Shown one piece after another: positions 23,331 through 35,531 of a stretch of 64,000 nt of DNA. Position 1 is the stretch's first letter; every line of letters begins with the position of its first letter. The translations under genes and the position numbers were made by a program. Where the stretch lies: NCBI GenBank assembly GCA_001600875.1, contig BCLD01000019.1, positions 226,601 to 290,600 of the forward strand. Reading direction: 5' to 3'. A model generated the notes under the pieces. It was not told the origin of the DNA, searched no databases, and worked only from the letters and a program-made list of their open reading frames with translations. The DNA is from Solicoccozyma terricola. Its lineage: Eukaryota; Basidiomycota; Tremellomycetes; Filobasidiales; Piskurozymaceae.

Positions 23331-26300
23331 ATGTCAACGTCCAACTTGTCATCATCCTCAACGACCCCACCACCACGTTAGTAACAACAACTGGTGCATA
23401 CCGGCTATGACCCCGAGACGTCTCACTCATCTTCCATAGTCTTACCCCTCTCGGCCAGGGCTCTCAAGATGGATTGATGTCACTCAAGCGAGCTCGCCGG
23501 AAGATCCTACGTCAACCACCTCGTGAAGAATTGTTCAAGGTGCATACGATCTACCAACGGAGACTCTACTCATACGAGAGAGCTGGATGAGAATATCAAC
23601 CGATCCTCCATCTACCAGATCAACACAGCTGCGAATATGGTAGCCGCTCATTCACCATCGAATGGAACAATCAAGTCGGCGAGACTGTATAGTCAGATCG
23701 CGATACAAGGAGAGCCAGTGACGACACCGGCCGCGGTGGGATCATCAGACGATGGGAAAGTAGATATAGACGAGAAGGCGCTGCCAAAGTCAGAGGTGAA
23801 GGACCAATCAATCGAGAAGAACAATGAGACCGAGGAGAGAAATCGCAATGGAGTTCAAGAGGAAGACGCTGGCGAGAAACCTTTCAAGCCGGATGTTCCA
23901 GCATTAGAATCGACCGGTCACTTGAGTCTGCAAGTGAGTAAGACTTGGACTGGATTCCAGACCAGTAAGAGCGCTTGATCGCTAACGACCTTATCGCAGA
24001 GCCTCGCAACCCGAATCGAAACGAACGAACGCAATCTCTCTACCCTCTCCTCGACGGTCTCAGCACTCCAATCGATCGTCCAGGCTCTTCAACAACAAGC
24101 ATCTTCCCCTGTCGTTCCTCCATTGCATACGACCAATTCCTCTGATTCGACAGCAACTACCGATTCCACACACTCTATTACCAGTCTAGCCCATCAGGTG
24201 TCTGCGTTATCTTCTTCGGTAGCGCAATTACAACGTATGCAGAGCTCGTCGTTGATCAGACGGAATTCGGAAAAGAGCTTTTCAAGTTCACCGATCAGTG
24301 CCCATATGGATCTGAAGAATGTCAGTGGGAAGGGAATGTCGTCGGTCGAAAATGGAACGAGTCCTACAGAGTCGCCAGCAGCAGCAGCAGGAGGAGGAAA
24401 GTCATTAAATCTCTCTATTCTGCCTGAACAACAAGAAAGACATGAGATACCAGCATCGAAGCCTCAACCTTCGCCAAATTGGCAAACACTCCAATCTGCT
24501 TCAACTCGACCCATCCCTCAATCATCATCCTCCACATCTAACCAAAACCCCAATAGGTTCATCCACCAAAACCTTCAACGACAAGCTGCGAATGCTTTGC
24601 TACTTCCAAACTCGGGACCTACAAGTCGACTTCACTCACCCGTGCCAAGATCTCCGATGACCGGCGCTACGTCCATCGGACCATCTCTTTCGACTACTCC
24701 ATCATCCAGTCAATTTCAGCCCGGAGGAAACGCTTTCGTTCCCTCTAACCTACCCACTCGGCCGATGCTAACCAGACAAACATCAGCGGCACAATCAACA
24801 TACGGTGGGACTGCAAATTCGACTGGAATGGCTCAAACCGCGAATCAACATGCGCTTGGAAATCTTGGGATAAGATCAGCTGGCTCTCAAGGTCGTCCGA
24901 CGATGGGAAGAAGTGTTTCTTCATCCTTGATCATGCCGAATATCGCAGGAATGGGAGGTGAAGGTGGTTTACGAGGTAGTTTATCGAATAATGATGGGTG
25001 GCAGGGCCAGATGAGATTACCGATGAAGAGTCCAGCTTTGGGCGGTGGATCTAGGGGAATGGGAGAGAGGACGATGGGCAATGATGGACAACCGGGGACA
25101 CCAGGTTTGGTCGTACCTAAATGGGAGAATCTACCACTCAGTCAAGATCTGCTGAGAGCGATTGCAAAATATGGGTGAGTTGGTGGTGACGTTTAGGTAA
25201 TATCATGAAATGGAACATTGATTTGGTGTTGCGACAGGATTGGACCACCGAATAAGATTCAAGCGAGAGCACTTCCATTCATGTTGAAGGGTGAGCAGGT
25301 GGCGATGTCTCGACATCATTCCCTTGTGTGCCATGCTGACTTGCCGATCGGTGTATAGGGTCCGATATCATCGCACAAGCTCCCCCCACGCAAGAGCGCA
25401 TCATTGCTTAGTGGGTTCACGCTCGTGTCTGAGTTGCTTACCGTTTGTTTCGCTCATCACGTATCCTCCTACAAAGTGTCATCCCAATCATTCAACTATG
25501 CCTCAGCTTGGAGATGTCAACGGGTCAATACAAAGGACCAAAGGCCGTCGTAATCACGACGACGGTCGATCAAGCCAACCAAGCACACAAACGTGAGTAC
25601 GGTTCCACCACGACTTGAACTTTGGTCACTGATCCTATGTTTCCAGTCGTGCGAGACCTTGGTGCATCTCTTGGAATCCGCTCCTCGCTTATCACTGGCC
25701 CAGCCGGGGGCGATATCTCAAACGACGTACGGAATCTGACTCAAAATTCCGTCCAAGTGGTCGTCGGAACGCCGGCGAGGGTGCATGACATTTTTGCCGG
25801 TCAAGGCGGAGCAAGCGTTCCCGCTGGGGAGGTCAGGCTGTTGATCGTGAGTAGATTATCATGTTGCACATGTATAGACATTGCCTGACAAATCTTCACC
25901 GTCTCTCGCAGCTCGACGAAGTCGATCAGCTCATTGTAAGTGGAATGGCCGTCGTTGTGAGCAAGGCATGCTACTTATCTTATTGCCCGCGATATAGGCA
26001 CGTAACCTGTATGAGCACGTCGCCAACGCGGTAAAGCTCTTCCCGCCCTCAAAGTCTCGAGGCAACAACCTAGGTGGCGGAGTTGGCATTATAGGCACAC
26101 CAGCCATCACAAGTCCCGGCGGAGTAGGTGCTGTCGGAAGTCCATACGACCCTGGTATGCAATCGCCGTTCAATCCGGCAAGCCAGATGCCGTTCCCGAC
26201 GCCATCCAACAAATTTCAAAGTGGCCCCTCCACTACTTCGACATCCCCTGTGAACGGTATCGAGAGGCAAACTTGCATCTTGTGAGTCTTATTTGCAGTC

Positions 26301-27284
26301 TGAAGGTGATATCGCTAACCACGCTCATCTCCCCCAGCTCCAACACTATTCCCACGGATGTGGTGAACTTCTCTCAGTCAATTATGGCTCGAGAACCTGT
26401 CAGGGTCTTGGTCCGTCGCGAGGGTAGCGTCAATAGCAGTCAAGAAGGTCCCAACTCGGGTAACCTTCGCCATTACTACCTATACCTAGCCCTGGCTGGG
26501 ACAGGAGGACGCGTTGAACAACCTGTGGGTGGGCCAGGCACGATCGGTTCAGGTCGAGGGCAAGCCACAGGTGCCGCAAAGTCCGAAGCATATCAGGCGC
26601 GAGAGTACAAGCTTGAAGCGTTGGCAAGTATGCTGGATGACTACCCTCTCTGGCAAGCTATTATTTATGTTGGTAGTGAGGCGACCTTAGAAGCGGTGGT
26701 AGTGAGTTTTATTCGGCCGGCATCCCTCCCCCAATGAAAACAACTGATGACCTGCATCCTACAGGCCAAGCTCAACTCGCGGCAGTTCGAGACTGTAGCT
26801 TTAACTGCCGACATGCCGATCTCCGCCAGGAATCAGGCGCTTGCCAGCTGGCGAGCTTCAGCTCAAAATGGACATGGACCGAGATTCTTGATCGTCTTTG
26901 ACCTCATCATCAAGCCGCCTGAGGTGTTGCCGACATCTCTGGTAATCAATTTTGGTGAGCAGTAGATTCCTTGGCATGCGACTAAACGGAAAACTGATTC
27001 TGCCCCTTTCTCGAAGACTTACCGCGAAGCGTGGAAGCGTATGCGCAGCGTGCGGCATCAGCCATCCAATCGTCAAATCACCGTGCCGGATCCATGACAT
27101 CCACCAGTGTTGTGCTCAACTTCATTCAAGCTGCTGGTGGCGACGTAGAGATGCTTCGCTCAACCGAGTGTGCATATCGTTTCAAAGTGAGTGAATGATA
27201 TGATGGCAGGCCGCGTTCCTTAATAACCCTGACGTCTCCAACCAGTGCTCCGAGGTCCCGACTTCTCTACTCGACCTCTTTTGA
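23331..27284 (+). CDS. Degenerate DEAD-box (eIF4A-like) protein, predicted helicase-dead
   Basis: Multi-exon gene. The first exons are the least certain: 23331-23380, 23440-23539, 23619-23933, then 24000-25174 and several more exons to 27284. The N-terminal half is Ser/Gln-rich and disordered, with a short coiled coil (ALQSIVQALQQQ) and many SP sites. From about 25100 a two-domain RecA helicase fold can be followed: WENLPLSQDLLRAIAKYG, the Q motif PPNKIQARALPFMLKGSDII, AQAPPTQER at motif I, TTTVDQA at Ia, VVVGTPARV at Ib, LDEVDQLI at II, FSNTIPTDV at III, QAIIYVGS at IV, VFDLIIKPPEVLPTSLVINF at V, and DLPRSVEAYAQRAASA at VI. Motif I lacks the Gly-Lys-Thr, motif II is DEVD instead of DEAD, motif III lacks SAT, and motif VI lacks HRxGRxxR. 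A long Gly/Pro insert (26030-26260) splits domain 1. The fold is kept while catalysis is lost, so a scaffold or regulatory role is inferred. Confidence 0.8.
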
Positions 27285-27559
27285 AAGAGGGGAAAAGAAA
27301 GAAAATCCGGTTCTCTCGGAAGGAGTTCTCCAGCAAATACAGGCTGTATCTTGGCGTTCGTAGGAATCTGAAAATCTTGGGCTTCATGGTTAGGTGTCGC
27401 GTTCTCTCTGTATCTCACCAGCATTCATGTGATGGCAAATGCTTTGTATTGAAGAAACCAGAATCAAATTGAATTCATATCCTCGTATTACACGACACGA
27501 AATTGGACAAGAAATCTTGTCCAAAGTTAAATAAACAACCCGAAGTACGAAAAAATATA

Positions 27560-30292
27560 TCAAGATGACATCGACGGATCCGGTAAAGTTGGATAGTTTG
27601 GATATCTAGCGCGTTTAGCCATTGCTTCCTCATCATCATGAGGCATCGACCGTGAGATGTATGCAGGGTGTTGTGGATAGTCGTAACGGTGATCTGGTGG
27701 CGCCATAGCATGCGGTGGGGGGTACTCCATGCGGCGGTCCGGCTGAAGGCTCGGATCTATATACGAGTCGGGAGGTCCCGGGTGGAATGCATTCGGATAC
27801 GGAGCATAGGCGTGTGGATGGTGATACGGGTGGTTCGGTGGGTAGCCATGCATCGGTGGACCAGCGTAAGGAGCATATCCAGGATGTGGAGGCGGCAATC
27901 CAGGTTGATGCATAGTCGGATCCAGATCGCCCGCTCTTGGTCGCTTTGTAGGCGCGTTGGGATCTTTTGGCTTGCGTCCCCGTTTTTTGCCTTCCGGTGT
28001 GGCTTTCTCGTCCGCTGGTTGACCTCCGTCTCCGCTTCCCTCTCCCGAGATATCACCCTGCGATGGATCATGTGGCTGACCCTTCTTCTTCTTTCCCGGA
28101 CCTCGACGGCGGATGACGGCGTCATACGAGCAGGTGAGATTGCGCCGTTGACAATGAGAACACGTGGGCTTTGCTCCGTCACACCTGGAAAGGACATTAA
28201 TTAGCTGTTAGTGTATGAAAAATGGATGAAATGTTGGGCATTCGCGAAAGCTCACTTCAGCTTTCTTCCGCGGCAGAAATGACAAGCCAGCACTGCCTTC
28301 TTCGGGGTGCCATCCTTACCATTGTCCTTGCCACCATGACCACCTGCGTTTCCACCGCCATTCGGTGCTCCATTCCCGTGCAGCTGCCCATCATCGCCGT
28401 GTCGAGACCGGGATGTTCCAGCTGGAAGACTCGATTGCGACCCATCTGACTCTCTATACCCGCCGTCCGTGCCACCGTACTGCTGCCCTGGGCCTGATGA
28501 AGCCATTTGCATACCAGAGTATGGACTGCCGCTCAGATGATGTCCAGGTGGTCCTGGAGCGTATCCCATCATTGGCAGACCACGAGAGTTGCTGATGAAA
28601 CGAGCTGCGTCTGATCCGTTGTTAGCGCTTTCCGGCTTGATGGACTGAGGGTAATACTGCAACGTAGGCAACGAGTGAGTTTGCGTATCCTGGAAGCAGT
28701 AACCTCGCCCGGATTTCACTCACCGATGGCCACTGCTGCGAGTAGTTGAATGGTATGCCCGCCTGTTGAGGCTGTATACCACCCGGATGCTGTTGTTGCA
28801 CTGGCGTGAAGCCGGGTTCCCTCTGTTGAATCTGCTGATCTTGAACCCCTATACCTCCCGCGTCCACCATCTGATACATCGGACTCTGTGTAGAGGGAAG
28901 GAACATGTGTTGATCTGCAGGTTTTGGGGAATGGATCCACGGTTGTGGTGCAGTGTTATTTATCGCCGCACTGGGTTCACTCGAAGATGGCGCAGACTCT
29001 GGTCGCATTGAAGGATCAGACGCAAGTTTTGCCGCGATCATACGTTGAAAGTAGGCGGATTGTTGAGATTGTGGTCGATATGATGGTGCAGAAGTGGGTG
29101 AGGATTCGAGCTTGAAGGAGGTCTGGGTAGGAGGTGCGGATCGAATTTGAGGTGAAATATTAAAAGGTTGTTCGGATGACATTTGACGCGCTCTTCCATC
29201 TTGGAGATTAGTTCCGGATGTTGCAGGATTCCATCCTGCTCCTCCCACATGTGATGTTGTTATCGATGCTATCCGTGATCCCTGCGAAAAGTTGGATGAT
29301 CTTGCTGAATTCGGAGCAACTGCTGCAGCAGAAGTCTTGCTCTCCCTTCCTTCCATTCCCGATTGACCGAATCCCGAAGTTTCTCCTGATTTACTACCAT
29401 TCACATCACCCATTGCGAACTCTGTATTTGTATTTATTACCGTATTCCCATGTCTCATTCTATCCATTTCTTGCAATGTTCCAAACGGCATTGCTCTTTC
29501 CCATAATTCTTGACCCCGTTCAACGTCGGCCGGTCTAGGTTGATCACCACCTGATTCAGTGACTTCTTCCGCTTGCATCTTGGCTTTAGATAGAGCAAGA
29601 AATCGACTTCCAGGATTCGAATGAGGAGATTGGATAGGATTGACTTGCGTATGTAACGAATTGAAGGAGGATTGTAAGTCGGCTGTTGTAGGACAGAACG
29701 CGTCGATCGCAGTACCGACAAAACTAGGTAAGTGGAATTCGTCTGTAGGTGGTGGGGTGGTGGGGTTAACAGCAGGACGTCAGATATAGCACAAGAGCAC
29801 ACAAAGCACCACATGAAAAGAAAAAACATACTCTCGCAAAGTTATCGCAATGCTAAGTGTAAGTTCTCATCACTTACAAAGTAAATTCCCACCACCACCA
29901 CCACCACTACCGCTACCAACACCTCCACTACTACCACCTTCAACCACTTTCAATCTTTTCTCCAATTCTTCGTACGTCAAAGTTCCCTCCTTCGTATCCG
30001 TATCCGTATCCGTATCAGTATCCGTATCAAATCTCGACGTACTACTGACGATTCGATTATTATTATTCGCGTGAACCGATGATCCACTGGAATCGGTTCT
30101 CGCTGATGTTGTTGTTGATGTTGATGTTGATGTTGTTGTTAGACAAGGCGTATGTGATTGAATGATTGAGGTATTTAATGTTTGACCAGTTGGGATTTCC
30201 GTTGTTGTTGACAAGATTGGTGGTATACTGTCGAGTATCGTTTGATGATATATCTGGTCCGGACCGAGATTAGCGGATGACAGCGAGATCAT
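27560..30292 (-). CDS. Zn2Cys6 zinc-cluster transcription factor
   Basis: Four exons: 30292-29878, 29742-28724, 28656-28256, 28184-27560. The DNA-binding cluster is ACHFCRGRKLKCDGAKPTC followed by SHCQRRNLTC, giving C-x2-C-x6-C-x6-C-x2-C-x6-C, with the third-exon junction splitting it after RKLK. The cluster lies in the C-terminal half and is followed by basic GKKKKG and KKRGRKPKD stretches (AT-hook-like) and a Pro/His/Tyr-rich tail. The N terminus is disordered, with an Asp-Thr repeat encoded by a hexanucleotide tract and a short helix (TYEELEKRLKVVEGG). Most fungal zinc-cluster proteins have the cluster N-terminal and a middle homology region; neither is seen here. The target genes are unknown. 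Confidence 0.85.
29994..30028 (-). repeat. GGATAC hexanucleotide coding repeat
   Basis: About six tandem hexamers (GTATCC on the plus strand), one with a substitution. On the coding strand they give alternating Asp-Thr in the N terminus of the zinc-cluster protein. Just upstream lies a (GA)n dinucleotide run at about 30329-30358. Confidence 0.85.
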
Positions 30293-30323
30293 GAACTTTT
30301 GTTAAATGGCTTGTTTGTGGAGC

Positions 30324-30362
<39 letters not shown>

Positions 30363-32843
30363 AGAGATCCAACGTCCCGTTTGGAGTAAACAACCACTGA
30401 AAGTATTGATGAATCACAATGCTATGCCGCCGATGTTCCAACCCCCGATCGACAGCCTTGAGGTGGGAATAGAGATGGGAGAGATGGCGTAGGAAGGTAT
30501 GTGTGATGGAAGAAAGACGATGGAGGGAAGAAAATATTCAAGATGTCAGTCACGGCAATGACGATGTATGCTATGCATGAAAATTCAGGGTACACAGGAC
30601 CTACCGTAGCAAGAGGTTGAAAGTTGTTCGGGATATACAAACACCCCAGAGCGAAACGCGCGCGTTGAAAACAGCGAGATCGTCCTGCTAGCGAGAGCGT
30701 GAAAAGGGTCGTCGTCGACGGTGCTATGGGGTATCGGCGCGGGTGGTGGGAGAGGTAGGAAGATGCTGTGTGGGGTTGTCGTCGAAGAGAGGATACCGGA
30801 AGGGGGGGGGGGGGGGGGGGGGGAAGGGATGTGCTTCGTGGTAATAATGGCTACAGGCCTTCCCTGCCAACTTCCCAGCTCCAAAGCTCCAAAGCCCCGC
30901 GCGTGTTTGTTTTTCAAGCGCTTTTTCCAGGTTTATGGGGATCCCCCTCACTCCGTGCAACCTGTTGAACCGACGATAGCGTGTCTGTGTGTGTTCGAGG
31001 ACGATGTGGTCGTACCCGAGGCACCTGGTTCTGTTTGTTTTCGAACTCTGGTTATCCCCCGCCGTGGAAACGGGAGGTGTTTGGGCACGCGAGATCTCCT
31101 CGGCACGAGATTGAATCTATTGCTCTTTTGGCCCAATCCAACCTCCCAGCGAGATCCGTTCGTTTTTCGCTTAAATCTCCTTCCGCCTAGTGTTCAGGAA
31201 GCCTCCGCTGTAATGCCAGAATAAAGAGGATTATTGAAAAATTATATTAAAAAAAGTTGGGTACCAAAGTAAAAGAAAGGGAAAGGAAAGGAAAAAGGGA
31301 AACAAAAAGCCGTTGAAGATGGGACTTGAACGAAACCAGGTGGTTGATTACCCATCTCACGATCTCAGGAACTCCCAAATAGCCGCAAGAGTACCGCTAT
31401 TCGTCGAAACGTATTTTCGCCACGAAAGTCTGGGCATTTTGATTCCATTCACAAGGGGGGCGGGGGGCGTCGTGAACCATGCGGATCGAATCTGTCAAGC
31501 AGGGCATGCAGCAAGCTCTGTGACCCCGAAAGAGTCCCTGACAAGAGCCCAAGAGCCCAAGAGCCCAATAGCCAGAAACTGCGGGCACGAACTGCGTCGC
31601 CGGCACGCGCCCCNCCCCCCCCCCCCTCCTCCTCTCCTGGTCTCCTGGTAACGATCATTGCATAATCCAACGGAAGAAGATATTACAGAAATGGCACGCT
31701 ACATATCGAAGGAACACCACCCTTCTCCGTTTTGGGAAATTCTCCAAATGCCATGGGAGATGGGGAGATGGGAAGAAGTGAGAAAAGGGTTAGCTCCCCG
31801 GTAGACAGATGGGGAAAGGGGGAAAACGTCGAATCGGTTTTTCCCCGACGAGTGTGAACTAAGGGGGCTGAGGCTGGGTGACTACCCGGTTCATATCGAC
31901 GCATGCAAAAAGAAAACATCACCGTGGCTTGGGTTGTTGTACCCTGTTTCTCGCAGCTCCCTGTTACATACCTTAGGGGGAGGGGGGGGGGGAGTCCCGT
32001 AATCTCTCGTCCCCGACAGTTCCGAGTTCACACGATTCAATCCGAACCACACAGCCAAGGACCACAGAACGCCAGAGTGTGCTATAGAGATCGGATCTCG
32101 GAACCCCCGTCCGCATCGGAGCAGCGGATTGGAGGGAGGGATATATAACGCATTGGGACCATTTGGTTATTTTCGCACCAAAACGTTATTTTTGGAGCTT
32201 CAAGTCATTCACACCGCCACCTCATCTTCTAACGCTTAGAGGTTGTCTAGACGCCCCCCGTACGCCATTTCTTCGGCAGAGGCACAAGCTTTTGAAAAGA
32301 ATTGTTTTTTTGTTACCCGTGGATAGATCAAGGGGGGTAGGGGGGGGGGGGGGGGGTGGATTAAACCCTCCTATTACCGTCTCGGGGAAAATGAAAGAAT
32401 ATGTTCTAGGGGAAAACAATGAAATATGGTCCAGGTCATGGCTTGATTTTTGTTATCGGTTCGTAGGGAATTGCTCGCAGCACGCGGAAGGGAGGGTTGC
32501 TGTTGTTCTTCACGTTTCTGCAAAAACGAAATGATAGGCTTTCGCGAGGAAGACGACACCTGGGATAGGGAGATGTAACCAAGTATTTCTATCTGCATTT
32601 TCCCAACGCCTTGTTGCCAGCCCTTAATGCTCCCAGTCTCATCCCCCTGGCGGTGATCACCACTCCATCCTGCTTAGTCAGCTACTTGGCCACCGCCACC
32701 CCGCCACCCGCCACCCCGCCACAACCCCCGCGTCGCGGGCTATGACGTGGCGGGCAGCAACCTCTCCATCGACTCATGAATCTATCCATCCAAGTTCAAT
32801 TCCATCCCCAATGTCCTCGTAGACCCCAACTCGTCTTTCACAA
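30293..32843. other. 2.5 kb gene-poor intergenic stretch
   Basis: Between a minus-strand zinc-cluster gene and a plus-strand gene, i.e. divergent promoters plus unexplained sequence. It holds a (GA)n run (30329-30358), 22 G (30802-30823), an N inside a C run at 31614 and 17 G (32340-32356). Open frames in it are short and compositionally biased, with no domain motif and no convincing intron pattern. A GTTCAAGTCCC-like string near 31320 resembles a tRNA T-loop on the minus strand, but no cloverleaf fits. A long noncoding RNA or decayed gene is possible. Confidence 0.5.
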
Positions 32844-35118
32844 ATGCAATCCCCAAACAACATGGACAACATCGACATTTCCTCCTCTTCCAATCCACCA
32901 CTTTCCCCAACTCTCCGTTCTCCACATTCCCCCATTCGAAAGACTTTGTCTTCCTCTTCTACAAATGATACGATTCGTGTAATATTCATCTTATCAAACT
33001 CTGATGTTCGACCTCAATTAGAACTTGATAGTGGGATGAAGGTGGAAGATATTAAACAGAGGTCTGAGATATATACCGGATGGAAACTGAAAAATGGTGA
33101 AGAGGATACCGCAATGACAAAGGGATCCAAGGTAACGTTGATTTCGCATGGTAGATTGTTAGGCGATAAAGAACAACTGAAGGATATATTCGTTAATGTG
33201 AGTGTTGAGTTTGGTGGTTTGAACGTTGTGAGGGATGTTTCATCTTGAGGGAAGATCTGATCATTGTTATCCATTTCCATTCTTGCTCCTAGCGACTCGT
33301 ACCTTTGGAGACTTGCTACATCCACGTAGTTCACCGCCGACCACACACGACCAAGTCAACAACCTCCATCGGAACCCAAATCCCGATATCATCTGTGCCT
33401 GTAACAACAACAACAACAACAGCGACAACAACGACAACAACCTCATCTCCAACTCCAAATCTCGCATCAACATTAATGCTAAATCCAGCCTACTTGGCAA
33501 TCTCAGATTCCATATCTCTATTTCGATACCTTTCACGAAACGATATCTGCAAGGTTCTTTCGATGCCAACGTTGGGATGGGATGAAATGGAACCGAAACC
33601 TAGAGTAAAGTTTGAAGTTGCCATGAAAGCTATTCAAGATTTCCTCAAGGTGAATTCGTTGGAAATACCCTCGGATGATAAGGATCGGTTGGAAGTGATT
33701 GGCAAGATGTTGGAGGATGAGTTGGTGACAAAGGAGGGGAGAGGAGAGGGGGCTTTTGTAGAAGTGGATCTTGAGTGAGTGATTTGAAAGAATGTAAACC
33801 TGAGACTAGAGTGGACTTCTGACCCCCCCAAAAAAACACATCGGGCAACTAAAACCACAGCGGCTCTCCATACAAGCTCGTTATCCCAGAACCTCGAAAC
33901 CTCACCTCCGAACAGTGGAACGCACTTGCTAGGTTCCAATCCCAGGCAGAACTCATCAAAACTCTTCAAAATCTACAAAATTCCGCTCCGATGTACATCC
34001 CAATGCCGATCTTTACTTCTACACCCACACGTACAGCTCAACCACCACCAGCACCGCCACCACCAGCACCAGCACCAGCTGTTCCTCCTCCACCTAGACG
34101 GATTTTCGCAATGACATTCACTCTAAATCTATCCTCCGTCATTCGTCTAGTCCCAGCTTTCGTCATGTCCGGGATCAAATCCGCCGTAGTGCTTTGGATG
34201 CTTACAAGAGATTTAAAATGGACAGATCGAACTTTCATAGGAATGGCAAGTTTTGCAATAGCGTGGTGGCTTTGGGAATGTGTTTCGACTTTGAAGCGGG
34301 AAAGGGAAAGGGAGATTGGGCAAAGGGGTTTAAATGAGCAAGTTTTGAGAAGACGTGCAGCGGAGTTGGCAATGAGGCAACCGCAACCTGAGCAACCGCA
34401 GCCAGTTGAGGCGCAAGAACGACCCGCACCGCCAGTTGTCAGAGGACCCTTAGCAGGTGGTGGTATGGACAACTTGGGTCTGCCTCGCCGACGACCTACT
34501 CGAAGACAACGAGAACCTATCGGAGCGGCATTTGCTCTCTTTGGACTGGATGATGATAGACGATCACTTCGGTTATTCTATGTGGATTCAAGGATGGCAT
34601 CGACGATTCAATCTGTGACAGATCATCGGATCCCATCTAGTGATCTCAATCTACCAATTCCACCACGGGATCCAGGATATCTATGGAGGTGGCTTATCAT
34701 GCCGCTTTATCTCTTCATTGTCAGCGCAACACCGGCAGCCGATGCTGCGAGGAAGATGGCGATCAGGCAGAGGGAGGTACATATGCGGCTACTGGTGCAG
34801 AAGTTGACGAAATCCGTGGAAGATGCCGAGAAGGAGGAGAGGGAAATGATGGGCGTCGGAAGTGGTGGTGGCTCTCAACAGGCCGAAGCGGAAGATGGCG
34901 AATTGGACGTCAGTGTCCAGATAACAGAATCATCCACACCTCATCCTCCTGTTCTTCCTCGAGGTCTATCCAAATCGGCGGAACGATATTATCGTCGAGT
35001 TCTGAAGAAGGGCGAGACGGTAGATTGGGAAGAGGAGAGGGAAGCTCAAGCTGCGTTGTTGAGAGAGGCAGGTGGTGATGATGGTGGACCACCTGGAGAG
35101 GATATAGCGTTCTTTTGA
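32844..35118 (+). CDS. Ubiquitin-like-domain ER membrane protein (Herp/Usa1-like)
   Basis: Three exons: 32844-33197, 33293-33774, 33861-35118. A start at 32862 (MDNIDISSSS) is equally possible. After a Ser-rich leader comes a ubiquitin-like beta-grasp domain, split by intron 1: IRVIFILSNSDVRPQLEL, then TLISHGRLLGDKEQLKDIFV and CYIHVVHRRPH. A Thr-rich linker follows, then a conserved segment with SEQWNALARFQSQAELIK. Two hydrophobic helices are seen (VIRLVPAFVMSGIKSAVVLWML and TFIGMASFAIAWWLWE), then a third near WRWLIMPLYLFIVSATPAA. The C-terminal tail is charged. A ubiquitin-like domain followed by membrane helices is the layout of Herp and Usa1, scaffolds of the ER-associated degradation ligase. 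The assignment rests on architecture, so it is tentative. Confidence 0.68.
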
Positions 35119-35531
35119 TAGAAGAAGCAGAAGAGTTGTAGAAGCCATACCTGAACATTTGTAGTCATTTTGTTGTCGTCCGGTCATCGATTGATGATGT
35201 GCCAAACTTCCCTACCTTCCCCCCCTTATGATGGTATCCTCTTCCGCTCCAGACGACCGCCTACGACGATTGGGTGACAAAAGTCACTGATGTCTCAACG
35301 ATCTGCCACTCGTAACTCTGATACCAAGAAGTGTTCGATTCTAATCAATCCACATTTTGACACATGAACGGTTTTGGAAGGTTGCATCGAGCGTCTGACC
35401 TTTGGTGAAAGCAGGAGTAGAACCATGTATCCACATTGATCACAGATGTCATTACTTTCATTAAAAATCCGATCTAACAACTCTCCACACAACCATTCAC
35501 TTCCCCCCCCCCCCCCCAATTTCTTTTTGGT
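35119..35531. other. Convergent 3' intergenic gap
   Basis: About 410 nt between convergent stop codons. It has one run of 15 C (35503-35517), close to the end of the minus-strand gene. Nothing else stands out. Confidence 0.5.

Noticed and set aside
31300..31400. A GTTCAAGTCCC-like string on the minus strand that resembles a tRNA T-loop
   Set aside because: The flanking bases do not pair as a T-stem and I could not fold an acceptor stem or anticodon arm around it.
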